Shown: positions 23,925 through 32,042, counted from the first letter of the stretch. The stretch: 64,000 nucleotides of DNA from HGM04593 sp045646845 (GCA_045646845.1 JAZRLO010000025.1:19210-83209); one strand, 5' to 3'. Translations and numbers: made by a program. Notes: generated from the sequence alone by a model not told the origin.

Positions 23925-24439
23925 AACTCCTACCCCCTTACGGGTACTTCCTCTTATCAAAGAGGAAGAGTTTTTTGTGTTATTATTTCGTCAATTCCCT
24001 CCTTATAACGTCAAGAACACCCTCTATATTATTCCAGACATCATTATTTTCAAAACGCAAAACACGTATTCCGTATGAATTCAGGAATTCAGTCCTTTCC
24101 AAATCATGTGTATCGCCCTGCATGGTAAAATGTTCATCACCGTCAAGTTCCACGCACAATTTACATTTAGGGCAATAGAAATCAAGAATAAAATTACCGA
24201 CCGAGAACTGTCGTCTCCAGGCAGAACCATCCAACTGTCCAGCTTTAAGCTTGAGCCACAAAGCCACCTCTGCAGGTGTCATATTATTACGCAAGTTCCG
24301 TCTCAGGCCCTTAATCTCTTTCTTATTTACATTTCTATTGTATTCCACAATATACAAAATACACAATTTCAACTACACTCCCGGCCTAAACTGCCCCTCT
24401 TAAAGAAGAGGGGCGAGAGGCAAAGCCTCGGAGGGAGTT
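23925..24439. mobile_element. Complete AACTCC-ended element carrying a DUF559 nuclease gene
   Basis: A 515-bp unit. Left end: AACTCCTACCC, small hairpin, then CCTCTTATCAAAGAGG. Centre: a DUF559 gene on the minus strand filling nearly all internal space. Right end: CCCCTCTTAAAGAAGAGGGG, GAGGCAAAGCCTC and terminal GGAGGGAGTT, the inverted form of the left end. The same module order with a decayed DUF559 remnant occurs at 34512-34741; gene-less left-right pairs occur at 26738-27270. I infer a small transposable or RAYT/REP-like unit. No target-site duplication was established. Confidence 0.55.
23983..24372 (-). CDS. DUF559 domain endonuclease-like protein
   Basis: 129 residues from 24372; a later start at 24282 (MTPAEVALW) is possible but would lose the usual basic helix. 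DUF559 proteins are small Vsr/PD-(D/E)XK-type nucleases. Family sequence: LRRNLRNNMTPAEVALWLKL, WRRQFSVGNFILDFYCPKCK with the first acidic residue, LCVELDGDEH with the acidic pair, and YGIRVLRFENNDVWNN. All expected acidic positions are present, so it may be active. It sits inside a repeat unit, alone, with no methyltransferase. Its substrate is unknown; involvement in moving the surrounding repeats is my inference. Confidence 0.85.
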   Translation of the reverse strand: MKLCILYIVEYNRNVNKKEIKGLRRNLRNNMTPAEVALWLKLKAGQLDGSAWRRQFSVGNFILDFYCPKCKLCVELDGDEHFTMQGDTHDLERTEFLNSYGIRVLRFENNDVWNNIEGVLDVIRRELTK

Positions 24440-24700
24440 ACAGTAAGCACATGCTACAGCATTTTTCAACTCCTACCCCCTTCGGGTACTCCCTCTTGCT
24501 CAAGAGGGAGAGTTTTTTGCTCAACAGCATGCCACAAATCTCAACTTCCACCCGCGTCTATAACTGTCCCTCTTAAAGAAGAGGGTCGAGAGGCAAAGCC
24601 TCGGAGGGGGTTCCCATAATCGCATGCTACATTTTCCAACTCCTACCCGGCTACGCCGTACTCCCTCTTTAAAAAGAGGGAGAGTTCGTTCCTATAAGAG
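24440..24700 (+). repeat. AACTCC-terminated hairpin units, right of the DUF559 unit
   Basis: A left module at about 24469 (CCCTTCGGGT, CCCTCTTGCTCAAGAGGG) is followed by a right module at about 24559-24613 (GTCCCTCTTAAAGAAGAGGG, GAGGCAAAGCCTC, GGAGGGGGTT). A last left module begins at about 24640 (CGGCTACGCCG, CCCTCTTTAAAAAGAGGG), close to the parE stop. No genes. Confidence 0.8.
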
Positions 24701-24721
24701 GCAGAGTAAAATGTCACGTAT

Positions 24722-26680
24722 TTACTCTTCGTTGGCCTTGTCCTCCTCGACAACAAGGTTGTCGATAATGAAGTTCTGACGCTCCATAGTATTCTTACCC
24801 ATGTAATAGGCCAACAGGTCCTCCACCTTGTCATCCTTGTGCAGCTCCACACGCTCCAGACGCATGTCTGGACCTATGAAATTACGGAACTCGTCGGGCG
24901 AAATCTCTCCCAGTCCCTTGAATCGCGTTATCTCAGGGTTGGGCGACAGCTTCTCTATCGCAGCCACGCGCTCCTCGTCACTGTAGCAATATATGGTCTC
25001 AAAATCACCTTTATTCTCCTTGCGTTCCTCGGCACCCTTCTTGCCACGTGGCAACTTGCGTTTGTTGCGCACACGGAACAACGGTGTCTGCAATATATAT
25101 ACATGCCCCTTCTTTATCAGCTCAGGGAAGAACTGCAGAAAGAAGGTAATCATCAGTAGCCTGATGTGCATACCATCGACATCGGCATCGGTAGCCACAA
25201 TCACCTTATTATAACGGAGCCCTTCAAGACCATCCTCAATATTCAGCGCAGCCTGCAACAGGTTGAACTCCTCGTTCTGATAGACCACGGCACGGCTCAG
25301 ACCGAAACAGTTCAGCGGCTTTCCGCGAAGGCTGAACACCGCCTGCGTATTTGCGTCGCGGCTCTTTGTTATTGAACCGCTTGCCGAATCTCCCTCGGTA
25401 ATGAATATACAGCTTTCGTCCATACGGTCACCCTTGGTATCGTTGTAGTGTATGCGGCAGTCACGCAGCTTGCGGTTATGCATATTCACCTTTTTCGCCT
25501 TGTCGCGTACCTGTTTGGTAAGACCTGCAAGTTCCTTGCGTTCCTTCTCCGAAGCCGCAATTTTGGCAAGCATCACATCACTTATATCGGGGTTCTTGTG
25601 CAGGAAGTTGTCGAGTTCCTCCTTGATGAAATCACCAATGAACTTCTTCACGCTCATGCTGCCCGGGTCGGGAGCTATAGTCGTTGAACCAAGTTTAACC
25701 TTCGTCTGGCTCTCGAACACAGGCTCTTGAATATTTACCGCTATGGCCGCCACAATTCCGTTGCGGATGTCGCAGTATTCAAAGTTCTTTGCCGAGAAGA
25801 AATCGTGCACGGTAAGTGCCACAAGTTCCTTGAAGGCGCTCTGGTGAGTACCTCCCTGTGAGGTGTGCTGTCCGTTCACGAACGAGTAGTACTCCTCACC
25901 ATACTGTTGCGCATGCGTAAAAGCAATCTCAATATCGGGACCCTTCAAATGTATTATCGGGTAGAGCGCATCGCTTGTCATACGGTCGCTCAACAGGTCG
26001 GCAAGACCGTTGCGCGACAATATGCGCTTGCCGTTGAACATGATGGTAAGTCCTGTATTCAGGTAGGTATAGTTGCGCAGCAGCGTCTCTATGTAGGCAT
26101 CGCGGTACTCGTAGTTGCGGAACAGAGCATTGTCCGGCGTGAACGATACATATGTACCGTTCTCATCAGCCGTGTCGGCTGTAGTGTCCGTCACCAGTTC
26201 ACCCTTCTCGAATGTTGCCGAGCGCACCACGCCATCGCGGTAACTGCGCACCTCGAAGTGCGTGCTCAACGCGTTCGCCGCCTTCAGACCCACACCGTTC
26301 AGACCCACAGACTTCTTGAACACCTTGTCATCGTACTTTGCGCCAGTGTTCAGCTTGCTCACAGCCTGTATCATCATACCCTGCGGAATTCCTCGGCCAT
26401 AGTCGCGTACCGTAACCGTATGGTTCTCTGTTATATCAATCTCAAGACGTTTGCCGAAGCCCATCTTGAACTCATCGATACTGTTGTCCATAACCTCTTT
26501 CAGGAGAACATAAATACCGTCATCGCTCTGCGAACCGTCGCCCAGTTTACCGATATACATACCCGGACGCAGACGGATGTGCTCCACATCGCTCAGGTGG
26601 CGTATCGACTCGTCGGTATATGCGGCAGCATCCACCACCGGCACATTCTCATTGAATTCCAAATCTTTATCCTCGGACAT
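24722..26680 (-). CDS. parE: DNA topoisomerase IV subunit B
   Basis: 652 residues. GHKL ATPase domain: MDNSIDEFKMGFG (about 67), VRDYGRGIPQGMM (about 93), GLNGVGLKAANALS (about 127). Transducer domain about 230-400 with QHTSQGGTHQSAFKELV. TOPRIM domain: CIFITEGDSASGSITKSRDANTQ (about 425), GKPLNCFG, ATDADVDGMHIRLLMITFF (about 504). ParE with ParA/ParC decatenates sister chromosomes. Size and sequence fit Bacteroidetes topoisomerase IV-type B rather than GyrB. parC is not in the window. Confidence 0.93.
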   Translation of the reverse strand: MSEDKDLEFNENVPVVDAAAYTDESIRHLSDVEHIRLRPGMYIGKLGDGSQSDDGIYVLLKEVMDNSIDEFKMGFGKRLEIDITENHTVTVRDYGRGIPQGMMIQAVSKLNTGAKYDDKVFKKSVGLNGVGLKAANALSTHFEVRSYRDGVVRSATFEKGELVTDTTADTADENGTYVSFTPDNALFRNYEYRDAYIETLLRNYTYLNTGLTIMFNGKRILSRNGLADLLSDRMTSDALYPIIHLKGPDIEIAFTHAQQYGEEYYSFVNGQHTSQGGTHQSAFKELVALTVHDFFSAKNFEYCDIRNGIVAAIAVNIQEPVFESQTKVKLGSTTIAPDPGSMSVKKFIGDFIKEELDNFLHKNPDISDVMLAKIAASEKERKELAGLTKQVRDKAKKVNMHNRKLRDCRIHYNDTKGDRMDESCIFITEGDSASGSITKSRDANTQAVFSLRGKPLNCFGLSRAVVYQNEEFNLLQAALNIEDGLEGLRYNKVIVATDADVDGMHIRLLMITFFLQFFPELIKKGHVYILQTPLFRVRNKRKLPRGKKGAEERKENKGDFETIYCYSDEERVAAIEKLSPNPEITRFKGLGEISPDEFRNFIGPDMRLERVELHKDDKVEDLLAYYMGKNTMERQNFIIDNLVVEEDKANEE

Positions 26681-26737
26681 ATTATTGTATTGTCATTATT
26701 TTCTATTTACAAAGGCCATAAAAGGCAAAAAGGGCCA

Positions 26738-27270
26738 TCACAACTGCCCCTCTTTGAGAAGAGGGGCGAGAGGCAAAGCCTCGGAGGGAGTTTCCATAAT
26801 CGCATGCTACATTTTCCAACTCCTACCCGGCTACGCCGTACTCCCTCTTGCCCAAGAGGGAGAATCATTCACGCAACCACAGTTCCTACGCATCAGCGTC
26901 CATAACTGCCCCTCTTAAAGAAGAGAGGCGAGAGGCAAAGCCTCGGAGGGAGTTCCCATAAACACATGCCATGAATCTCAACTCCTACCCGGCTACGCCG
27001 TACTCCCTCTTGCACAAGAGGGAGAATCATTCACGCGACCACAGTTCTTACACATCAGCGTCCATAACTGCCCCTCTTAAAGAAGAGGGGCGAGAGGCAA
27101 AGCCTCGGAGGGAGTTCAAAAACACATGCTACAGCATTTTCCAACTCCTACCCCCTTCGGGTACTCCCTCTTGCTCAAGAGGGAGAGTTTTTTGCTCAAA
27201 AACGTGCCACAACATCCCAACTCCTACCCGGCTACGCCGTACTTCCTCTTTAAAAAGAGGCAGAATATTT
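26738..27270 (+). repeat. Tandem array of gene-less AACTCC hairpin units, 162-163-bp period
   Basis: Left modules begin at 26818, 26980 and 27143, spacings 162 and 163 bp, plus a final partial at 27219. Right modules (CCCCTCTTAAAGAAGAGG, GAGGCAAAGCCTC, GGAGGGAGTT) end at about 26791, 26955 and 27116. The spacer between left and right modules is nearly constant (AATCATTCACGC...CATCAGCGTCC). It fills the gap between parE and the GNAT-like gene; no coding signal. Confidence 0.85.
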
Positions 27271-27282
27271 TAAAACCTCCTT

Positions 27283-28413
27283 TTAAAGTTCCTTTTTGAA
27301 GGCCCTGCGGCGCTTGTGCTGCTCCTTCTCGAACTCATTCCACTGGGTCTGCATCTTGGTATTGTTCTCGAGTTCGGGGTTGCTCTCCACGTCAACTATA
27401 CCCAATTTCATGAAATTGCCCAGCATCTCATTGAAAATAAGCGCGAAGGCACCCTGACCCTGATACTCGGGCTTCACTGCCACGAGCAGGAAGTCGAGAC
27501 GCTTGGGCGGCTTCACGAAGAGAGCCTTCAACAAATGCCACCAGCCCAACGGAAGCATCTTTCCCTTCGCCTTTTGCAATGCGGCGGCAAGCGAATAGAT
27601 GCTCACGCCCATAGCAACAAGATTGTCGTCCTTGTCAACCACAAGAGAGATAAGACGCAAATCCACTACCGGCAGATACATCTTTATATATTGTTCTATC
27701 TGCTTCTCGCTCAACGGAGAGTAGCCGTAAAGCTCGGAATAGCACTCGTTCACAAGCGTGAACAGAGACTTGCCGAACCTTTTGGCAAGCTCGGAGCGCG
27801 ACTTGCAGCGCACCACCCTGAGACCGAACTTGCGCGTAACGATAGCAGCCACACGCTCGGCCTTCTCCCACTTTTTGTCGGGCACCTTGAGCAGATACTC
27901 CACCCAATCGACATCCTTTACATACCCCATGCGTTCCATGTGCACAGGATAGTACGGATGGTTATATATGGTAGCCATTGTACCCACGCGGTCATAACCC
28001 TCTATGAGCATACCCTCGCGGTCGAGGTCGGTAAACCCGAGAGGCCCCTGCACCTCGGTAAGCCCGCGTTCACGCGCCCAGTTCTCAACCGTAGAGAACA
28101 GAGCATCCACGACCTCGGCATCGTCGATAAAATCGACCCAGCCGAAACGCGCAGCCTTTATTCCCCACTTCTCATTGGCGCGCTTGTTCAGAATGGCGGC
28201 AATGCGCCCCACAAGCTTGCCATCCTTGTAGGCAAGGAAATAATCGGCCTCACAGAACTCGAACGCAGCATTGCGGTCCTTGCGCAATGTAGCCATCTCG
28301 TCGGAATAAAGGTCGGGAACATAATAAGGGTTACCCTTATAAAGTTCATTGCCGAAACGCACAAAACGCTTCAACTGACCTTTTGTTTCTACCTTAACAA
28401 TGTTTACTGGCAT
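27283..28413 (-). CDS. GNAT-like acyltransferase family protein (YghO-like)
   Basis: 376 residues. N-terminal half resembles a GNAT fold (FRFGNELYKGNPYYVPDLYSD-like beginning, then YKDGKLVGRIAAILNKRANE near 73-92 and VQGPLGFTDLDREGMLIEGYD near 125). The C-terminal half has another GNAT-like segment (DFLLVAVKPEYQGQGAFALIFNEML near 318-342) with a QGQGA acetyl-CoA loop. Predicted cytoplasmic; substrate unknown. It is transcribed alone, with repeats on both sides. Confidence 0.75.
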   Translation of the reverse strand: MPVNIVKVETKGQLKRFVRFGNELYKGNPYYVPDLYSDEMATLRKDRNAAFEFCEADYFLAYKDGKLVGRIAAILNKRANEKWGIKAARFGWVDFIDDAEVVDALFSTVENWARERGLTEVQGPLGFTDLDREGMLIEGYDRVGTMATIYNHPYYPVHMERMGYVKDVDWVEYLLKVPDKKWEKAERVAAIVTRKFGLRVVRCKSRSELAKRFGKSLFTLVNECYSELYGYSPLSEKQIEQYIKMYLPVVDLRLISLVVDKDDNLVAMGVSIYSLAAALQKAKGKMLPLGWWHLLKALFVKPPKRLDFLLVAVKPEYQGQGAFALIFNEMLGNFMKLGIVDVESNPELENNTKMQTQWNEFEKEQHKRRRAFKKEL

Positions 28414-28510
28414 TTGTCTGTTTTATTTCTAATATCGTGTAAAAATACGATAATATTCCGAAAAACGCAAATTTGAAGCAAAGGCATCAAAGCGCAAAGA
28501 TAAAAAAGCC

Positions 28511-28659
28511 TTGCCGTCAGGCAAGCACAGCCCGTCAGGGCAAATGACAGCCTTTTAGCCCTTTCTGCCCTTTTAGGCCTTTTGGGAATTAAACAATAAA
28601 TGGCAACCCTTAAATTGTCCCTCTTCAAGGGGGACGAGCCGTTTACGGCGGAGGGGGTA
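28511..28659 (+). repeat. CCGTCAGG block copy 4 followed by a degenerate hairpin unit
   Basis: 28511-28590 is a CCGTCAGG/GCCTTTT block ending AATTAAACAATAA. 28613-28659 is a degenerate right-type unit (GTCCCTCTTCAAGGGGGAC, AGCCGTTTACGGC, GGAGGGGGT). No genes. Confidence 0.65.
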
Positions 28660-28680
28660 CTGTTTGCGTCAGCATTAACA

Positions 28681-28714
28681 AAAAGCAGGAGCACCAGCGA
28701 TGCTCCTGCTTTTT
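28681..28714 (-). terminator. Terminator after the 53-residue peptide gene
   Basis: Perfect 13-bp stem AAAAGCAGGAGCA / TGCTCCTGCTTTT with loop CCAGCGA, 4 nt after the stop of the small gene. The U-rich end works in both orientations. Confidence 0.85.
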
Positions 28715-28718
28715 GTTA

Positions 28719-28880
28719 TTACCAAAGGTTACCCCACTGGCGATCGCTCTCTTTACCGAGCTGACCTCCGTTTGAGGTATCTACTGTTTTGTCACTGTGC
28801 ATTTGCAATGATGCTGCAAGCATTGACTCCGCTTCAACATTTACCTCTACCATAAGAGGTGATACATAATTCTTCTTCAT
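28719..28880 (-). CDS. Small Bacteroidales-type peptide, 53 residues
   Basis: ATG at 28880, stop at 28719. The peptide begins MKKNYVSPLMVEVNVEAESM, continues LAASLQMHSDKTVDTSNGG and ends QWGNLW. The pattern (MKK-Y-P, a hydrophobic centre with an LAAS-like segment, a Gly/Ser/Asp-rich tail ending in Trp) recurs in short uncharacterised genes of Prevotella-like genomes. It has its own strong terminator 4 nt downstream, which supports a real gene. Function unknown; a secreted or signalling peptide is possible but not shown. Confidence 0.7.
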   Translation of the reverse strand: MKKNYVSPLMVEVNVEAESMLAASLQMHSDKTVDTSNGGQLGKESDRQWGNLW

Positions 28881-28926
28881 ATATCGTTATTGTTTTTATT
28901 CGTTTTTTATTTTTAGGCAAATTCAA

Positions 28927-28975
28927 AACTCCCACTCTTTTTAAAGAGGGAGTGTCACAAAGTGACGGGGGAGTT
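28927..28975. repeat. Minimal AACTCC hairpin unit
   Basis: A 49-bp unit: AACTCCC start, ACTCTTTTTAAAGAGGGAGT hairpin, GTCACAAAGTGAC hairpin, GGGGGAGTT end. Smallest member of the family in the window. Confidence 0.75.
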
Positions 28976-29046
28976 CTGTTCTTATGTCTAAAATTTATTT
29001 CACAAGGGCGGGCAAACCGCCCTCGCATTATTATTCAAGCACCACT

Positions 29047-29124
29047 GACAACACTTGCTTTTCGCAACCCACACGGCGCGAACTGCGCCCGCGCTACGCG
29101 TGACCTTTTGCCGCAAGTGTTATC
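29047..29124 (-). repeat. 78-nt covarying stem-loop element, copy D4
   Basis: Outer stem GACAACACTTGC with GCAAGTGTTATC; conserved single-stranded TTCGCAACCCAC and CGCGTGACC; inner GCGC-rich stem. It ends 13 nt before the stop codon of the large secreted protein gene as read on the plus strand. The intervening 13 nt (GAAGTTTTGGTGA) is the reverse complement of that gene's last codons. Confidence 0.65.
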
Positions 29125-29137
29125 GAAGTTTTGGTGA

Positions 29138-31426
29138 TTACTTCACCAAAACTTTCTTGCCACCTACAATGTAAATACCAGGAGCTGTGATAGCCTCTAC
29201 ACGGCGGCCGGTGAGGTCGTAAATCTCTTTGCTCTCTGCTCTTTGCTCTGTCATCTCATCAATGCCTGTTGTACCTTCGCCGAAACGGAAGCTGAAGTTT
29301 GCTGCACCCTGTGCTGCTGCAGGAACTACACTTGCAGGCAAGTATGCCTTGTTAGCGTTGTTCAACCACTGACCGTCAGTCATCTTAGCCTTGTAAAGAC
29401 CAATCACGCCATCAACCTTACCAAGAACATAAGCCTCCTCGCTAATATAAGTGTTAGTCATTGTACCCTGGAGCAAGTTACCTGTAACTTCTGCAACCGC
29501 ACCACTATAATAATTATCGTTAGTAGCTTCAATGCTACCACCCTTAAGAATTACACCAGTGTTTGCAGGAACTGCATTGTAAATCTGAGTCAATGTCACA
29601 TAACCAGCATTTGCAGCTGTTACAATGTATGCCTCAACTCCCTCTGGAATAGCAACAGGGAAAGTCGCATAGAATGAAGACCAAGTTTCAGCAACAGGCT
29701 CTTCCTCCTCAACAAACTCGTAAGCAGAAGTGCTCTTCAAACCAGCAACACCAAAATAAGTTTCCAAAGTCGCAGTAAGAACTACTTTCTTTTTAAGATT
29801 ATCCGGGTTATCTACAAGATTCAATGCTGTACGGATGTCGCCTGAAGGCAACTGAACAACAAGACATTTTGTATAATCAGTCTCATCTGCATTGTCTGCA
29901 ATAAGTATATAGGTATCATCAACTCCCTCTACTCCGAACACACAGTTTTCACCATTCGTACCCAAAGAATTTTTTTCATTAGCAATTCCACCTACAATAT
30001 AACCTGTTATGACTGCAGGAATTTGCTCTCCGCCAACATAATAGTAGAATGCATCAGCCACATTACCAGTAACAGAATCAATAACCTTCTTATAGCTTGC
30101 TGCAGCAACATCACTCTCAACACCATCAATCACCGCAATCGCTTTAACAACTGTTGTCTCTTCAATAGTGATTGGGGTAGAATAAACAGCACTTTCAGTT
30201 GTAGGATTTCCACCATTCAATGTGTAGTAAATAACAGCACCCTCTGCTGCTGAAATCTCAAGTTCTAGAGTTGGATAGAATTTTGAACCAGTTTCAACGC
30301 TGAATGTTGGAGCTGCAGGCTTTTCTGCTTGCTCACCTGAAACGAGATAAGTAACAGTCATCTTATCCATACGAACCTGAGCAGTAAGTTTTGCAACAGT
30401 ATAGATGCTGCTTGTACCATCAAGTGTTAATGTAACCACTTTACCAGACACTGATGCAGCGTTTCCGATAGAAGTTTTAAGCGCTGATGCATAGCCAGTC
30501 GTATTGCAATAAAAAACGATTTCTTTGATATTACCTGATGCACATTCAATCACCAACTCTGAACCAGCATACAATCTCACGGGATTGGTATTACCAACAA
30601 CGGCATTTTGAGATGCCGATTTGTTGTTTGTAAAAGTTATACCTTCATTGCTCCATACTTGTGAGTTACCATCCTGAGAGAAACGCTGAGCTGCACTTGC
30701 AAAAGATATTGTAGCCTCAACTTCTTTTGCATTGGGGTCAACAGGCACAACCTTTGTATATGTGGCTGTTGCTTTATCACTATCTGTACAACTTGTTTTT
30801 GTTGCAAAAGCAACAATTTCTGTTGTTTCAGTTACAGTTACAGTCACAGGAGATACGCCAGTCTGTTCTATACCATTAAGTGTATAATAAATAGTAGCAC
30901 CTTCAGTTGCTGAAGAAATTGTCACAGGCAAAGATTCTTCAAAAGTTGCACCATCTGCAGGGTTAAATGTTGGAGTCTCAACCACTGGAGTCTCGCCACC
31001 ACCTTCGCCACCGGTGGTTGTGTAGGTAACAACGACAGATGTGATTCGCGCCTGAGCTGTAGCCGTATTTGTCAGCACCAAACTTGTTGAAGAACCAGTC
31101 CAAGTTGCAACATTGCCACTTACACTTACATCACCATCATTAGCTGACCAAGTCTTTATATAACCACTATTTGCATTAATCACAACTTTTGTAATTGTAG
31201 CGCCAGAAATTGCAAGTTCACATTTTCCATAAGCCTTAATATGTCCACTTGCTCCATACGCATTGCTAAAATCAAATGTAATTGGAGAGACTTCCTTTAC
31301 AAAGCCGCCACCGCCGCCTGATTTACCCATGCCAGAGACTGCACTTTGATTCAGCGTCACCTCATCTGCCTGTACGCTGAACACTGCCAGCATTACGGCA
31401 AAAATTGAAAGTAAAAATTTTTTCAT
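29138..31426 (-). CDS. Large secreted protein with chitobiase-C-terminal-like domains and sorting tail
   Basis: 762 residues from the ATG at 31426 (MKKFLLSIFAVMLAVFSVQA, signal peptide); the frame is open further upstream but that is leader. Several beta-rich modules follow. Two chitobiase/hexosaminidase C-terminal-like repeats are seen (FNPADGATFEESLPVTISSA..ATIYYTLNG and FSVETGSKFYPTLELEISAA..VIYYTLNGG). An OB-like segment follows near 500-600 (AVITGYIVGGIANEKNSLGT). The C-terminus is EIYDLTGRRVEAITAPGIYI. No catalytic domain is recognised; probably surface-exposed or exported. Low Trp/Cys and high Thr/Ala fit a modular extracellular protein. Confidence 0.8.
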   Translation of the reverse strand: MKKFLLSIFAVMLAVFSVQADEVTLNQSAVSGMGKSGGGGGFVKEVSPITFDFSNAYGASGHIKAYGKCELAISGATITKVVINANSGYIKTWSANDGDVSVSGNVATWTGSSTSLVLTNTATAQARITSVVVTYTTTGGEGGGETPVVETPTFNPADGATFEESLPVTISSATEGATIYYTLNGIEQTGVSPVTVTVTETTEIVAFATKTSCTDSDKATATYTKVVPVDPNAKEVEATISFASAAQRFSQDGNSQVWSNEGITFTNNKSASQNAVVGNTNPVRLYAGSELVIECASGNIKEIVFYCNTTGYASALKTSIGNAASVSGKVVTLTLDGTSSIYTVAKLTAQVRMDKMTVTYLVSGEQAEKPAAPTFSVETGSKFYPTLELEISAAEGAVIYYTLNGGNPTTESAVYSTPITIEETTVVKAIAVIDGVESDVAAASYKKVIDSVTGNVADAFYYYVGGEQIPAVITGYIVGGIANEKNSLGTNGENCVFGVEGVDDTYILIADNADETDYTKCLVVQLPSGDIRTALNLVDNPDNLKKKVVLTATLETYFGVAGLKSTSAYEFVEEEEPVAETWSSFYATFPVAIPEGVEAYIVTAANAGYVTLTQIYNAVPANTGVILKGGSIEATNDNYYSGAVAEVTGNLLQGTMTNTYISEEAYVLGKVDGVIGLYKAKMTDGQWLNNANKAYLPASVVPAAAQGAANFSFRFGEGTTGIDEMTEQRAESKEIYDLTGRRVEAITAPGIYIVGGKKVLVK

Positions 31427-31609
31427 AATTAATAGATTTATTTTGTTTTGTGTTTTTATCAATTTCCCCTCCGTCTTCAAAAACAAGTTTTGAAGCCTCC
31501 TCCCCGCGGCAGCGAGTGGAGGAACTTTTTGCTCTTGAAAACGGCCTTTTAAACGCTTGCGAGCAGGGTTTTCACACAGGCCTGCGAGCGCATACTCTAC
31601 AAGGCGGTG

Positions 31610-31641
31610 CAAAGGTACTGCTTTAATATATATTAACCAAA
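31610..31641 (-). promoter_or_regulatory. Consensus promoter of the large secreted protein gene
   Basis: On the minus strand TTTG (31638-31641), 20 nt, TACCTTTG (31610-31617): exact consensus. The 5' UTR would be about 180 nt and contains several hairpin-forming runs (for example around 31475-31500) but no recognised riboswitch. Confidence 0.85.
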
Positions 31642-31741
31642 CTTTTACACATAAATATAACCCTTTTATATTTCAACAAAAGCCTAAAAATCAGGGACAA
31701 AGGCAAAGTATTGACAAATGAACGCAATCAATTTATTTTTG

Positions 31742-31905
31742 ACAGAAGTACAGAAGTACAAAAGGGCAACAAGGGCGAAAAGGGCGAAAAGGCCTAAAAG
31801 GCTGTTCAGTTGCCCTGATGGGCAACGCTTGCCTGACGGCTACCCGAGAGAGGGGGGGGGGTAGGAGTTGGGATAAGTTCTTTTGTTCTTCTGTCTTAAA
31901 TTCGT
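31742..31905 (-). repeat. CCGTCAGG / GCCTTTT repeat block, copy 5 (reverse), with G10 tract
   Basis: Reverse-orientation copy: AAAAGGCCTAAAAGG, TTGCCC-TGAT-GGGCAA hairpin, GCCTGACGGC, then a run of ten G (31852-31861), AGGAGTTGGGATAAG and TTCTTTTGTTCTTCTGTCTT. Confidence 0.75.
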
Positions 31906-31940
31906 TTTGCATAAAGAACAACATACAGCGGCTTCATTTT

Positions 31941-32000
31941 CCAAAAAAGTCGTAACATTTTTGGATTACATTCCGAAAAAGTCATAACATTTTTGGATTT
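31941..32000 (+). promoter_or_regulatory. Two tandem palindromic operator-like sites before the ATPase gene
   Basis: The sequence AAAAAGTC(G/A)TAACATTTTTGG occurs twice, 32 bp apart (about 3 helical turns). Each copy is an inverted repeat with CCAAAAA (or CCGAAAAA) and TTTTTGG arms. The second copy overlaps the -33 box of the promoter, a position suited to repression. Confidence 0.5.
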
Positions 32001-32022
32001 GGAGGTTTTTTCATTATATTTG
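31992..32022 (+). promoter_or_regulatory. Consensus promoter of the DUF4143-type ATPase gene
   Basis: TTTG (31992-31995), 19 nt, TATATTTG (32015-32022). The start codon is 20 nt downstream of the -7 box, so the 5' UTR is very short. Confidence 0.8.
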
Positions 32023-32042
32023 CCGCAAGAAAAAATATAAAT

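Noticed and set aside
23383..24178. Plus-strand open frames across the repeat arrays
   Set aside because: They translate hairpin repeats (recurring LLPPSG, PSCSRGR, GERQSLGGS strings) without start signals. Part is antisense to the DUF559 gene.
26738..27270. CRISPR-like periodic array
   Set aside because: The units are 162-163 bp with internal hairpins and conserved, not unique, spacers. No cas genes are present.
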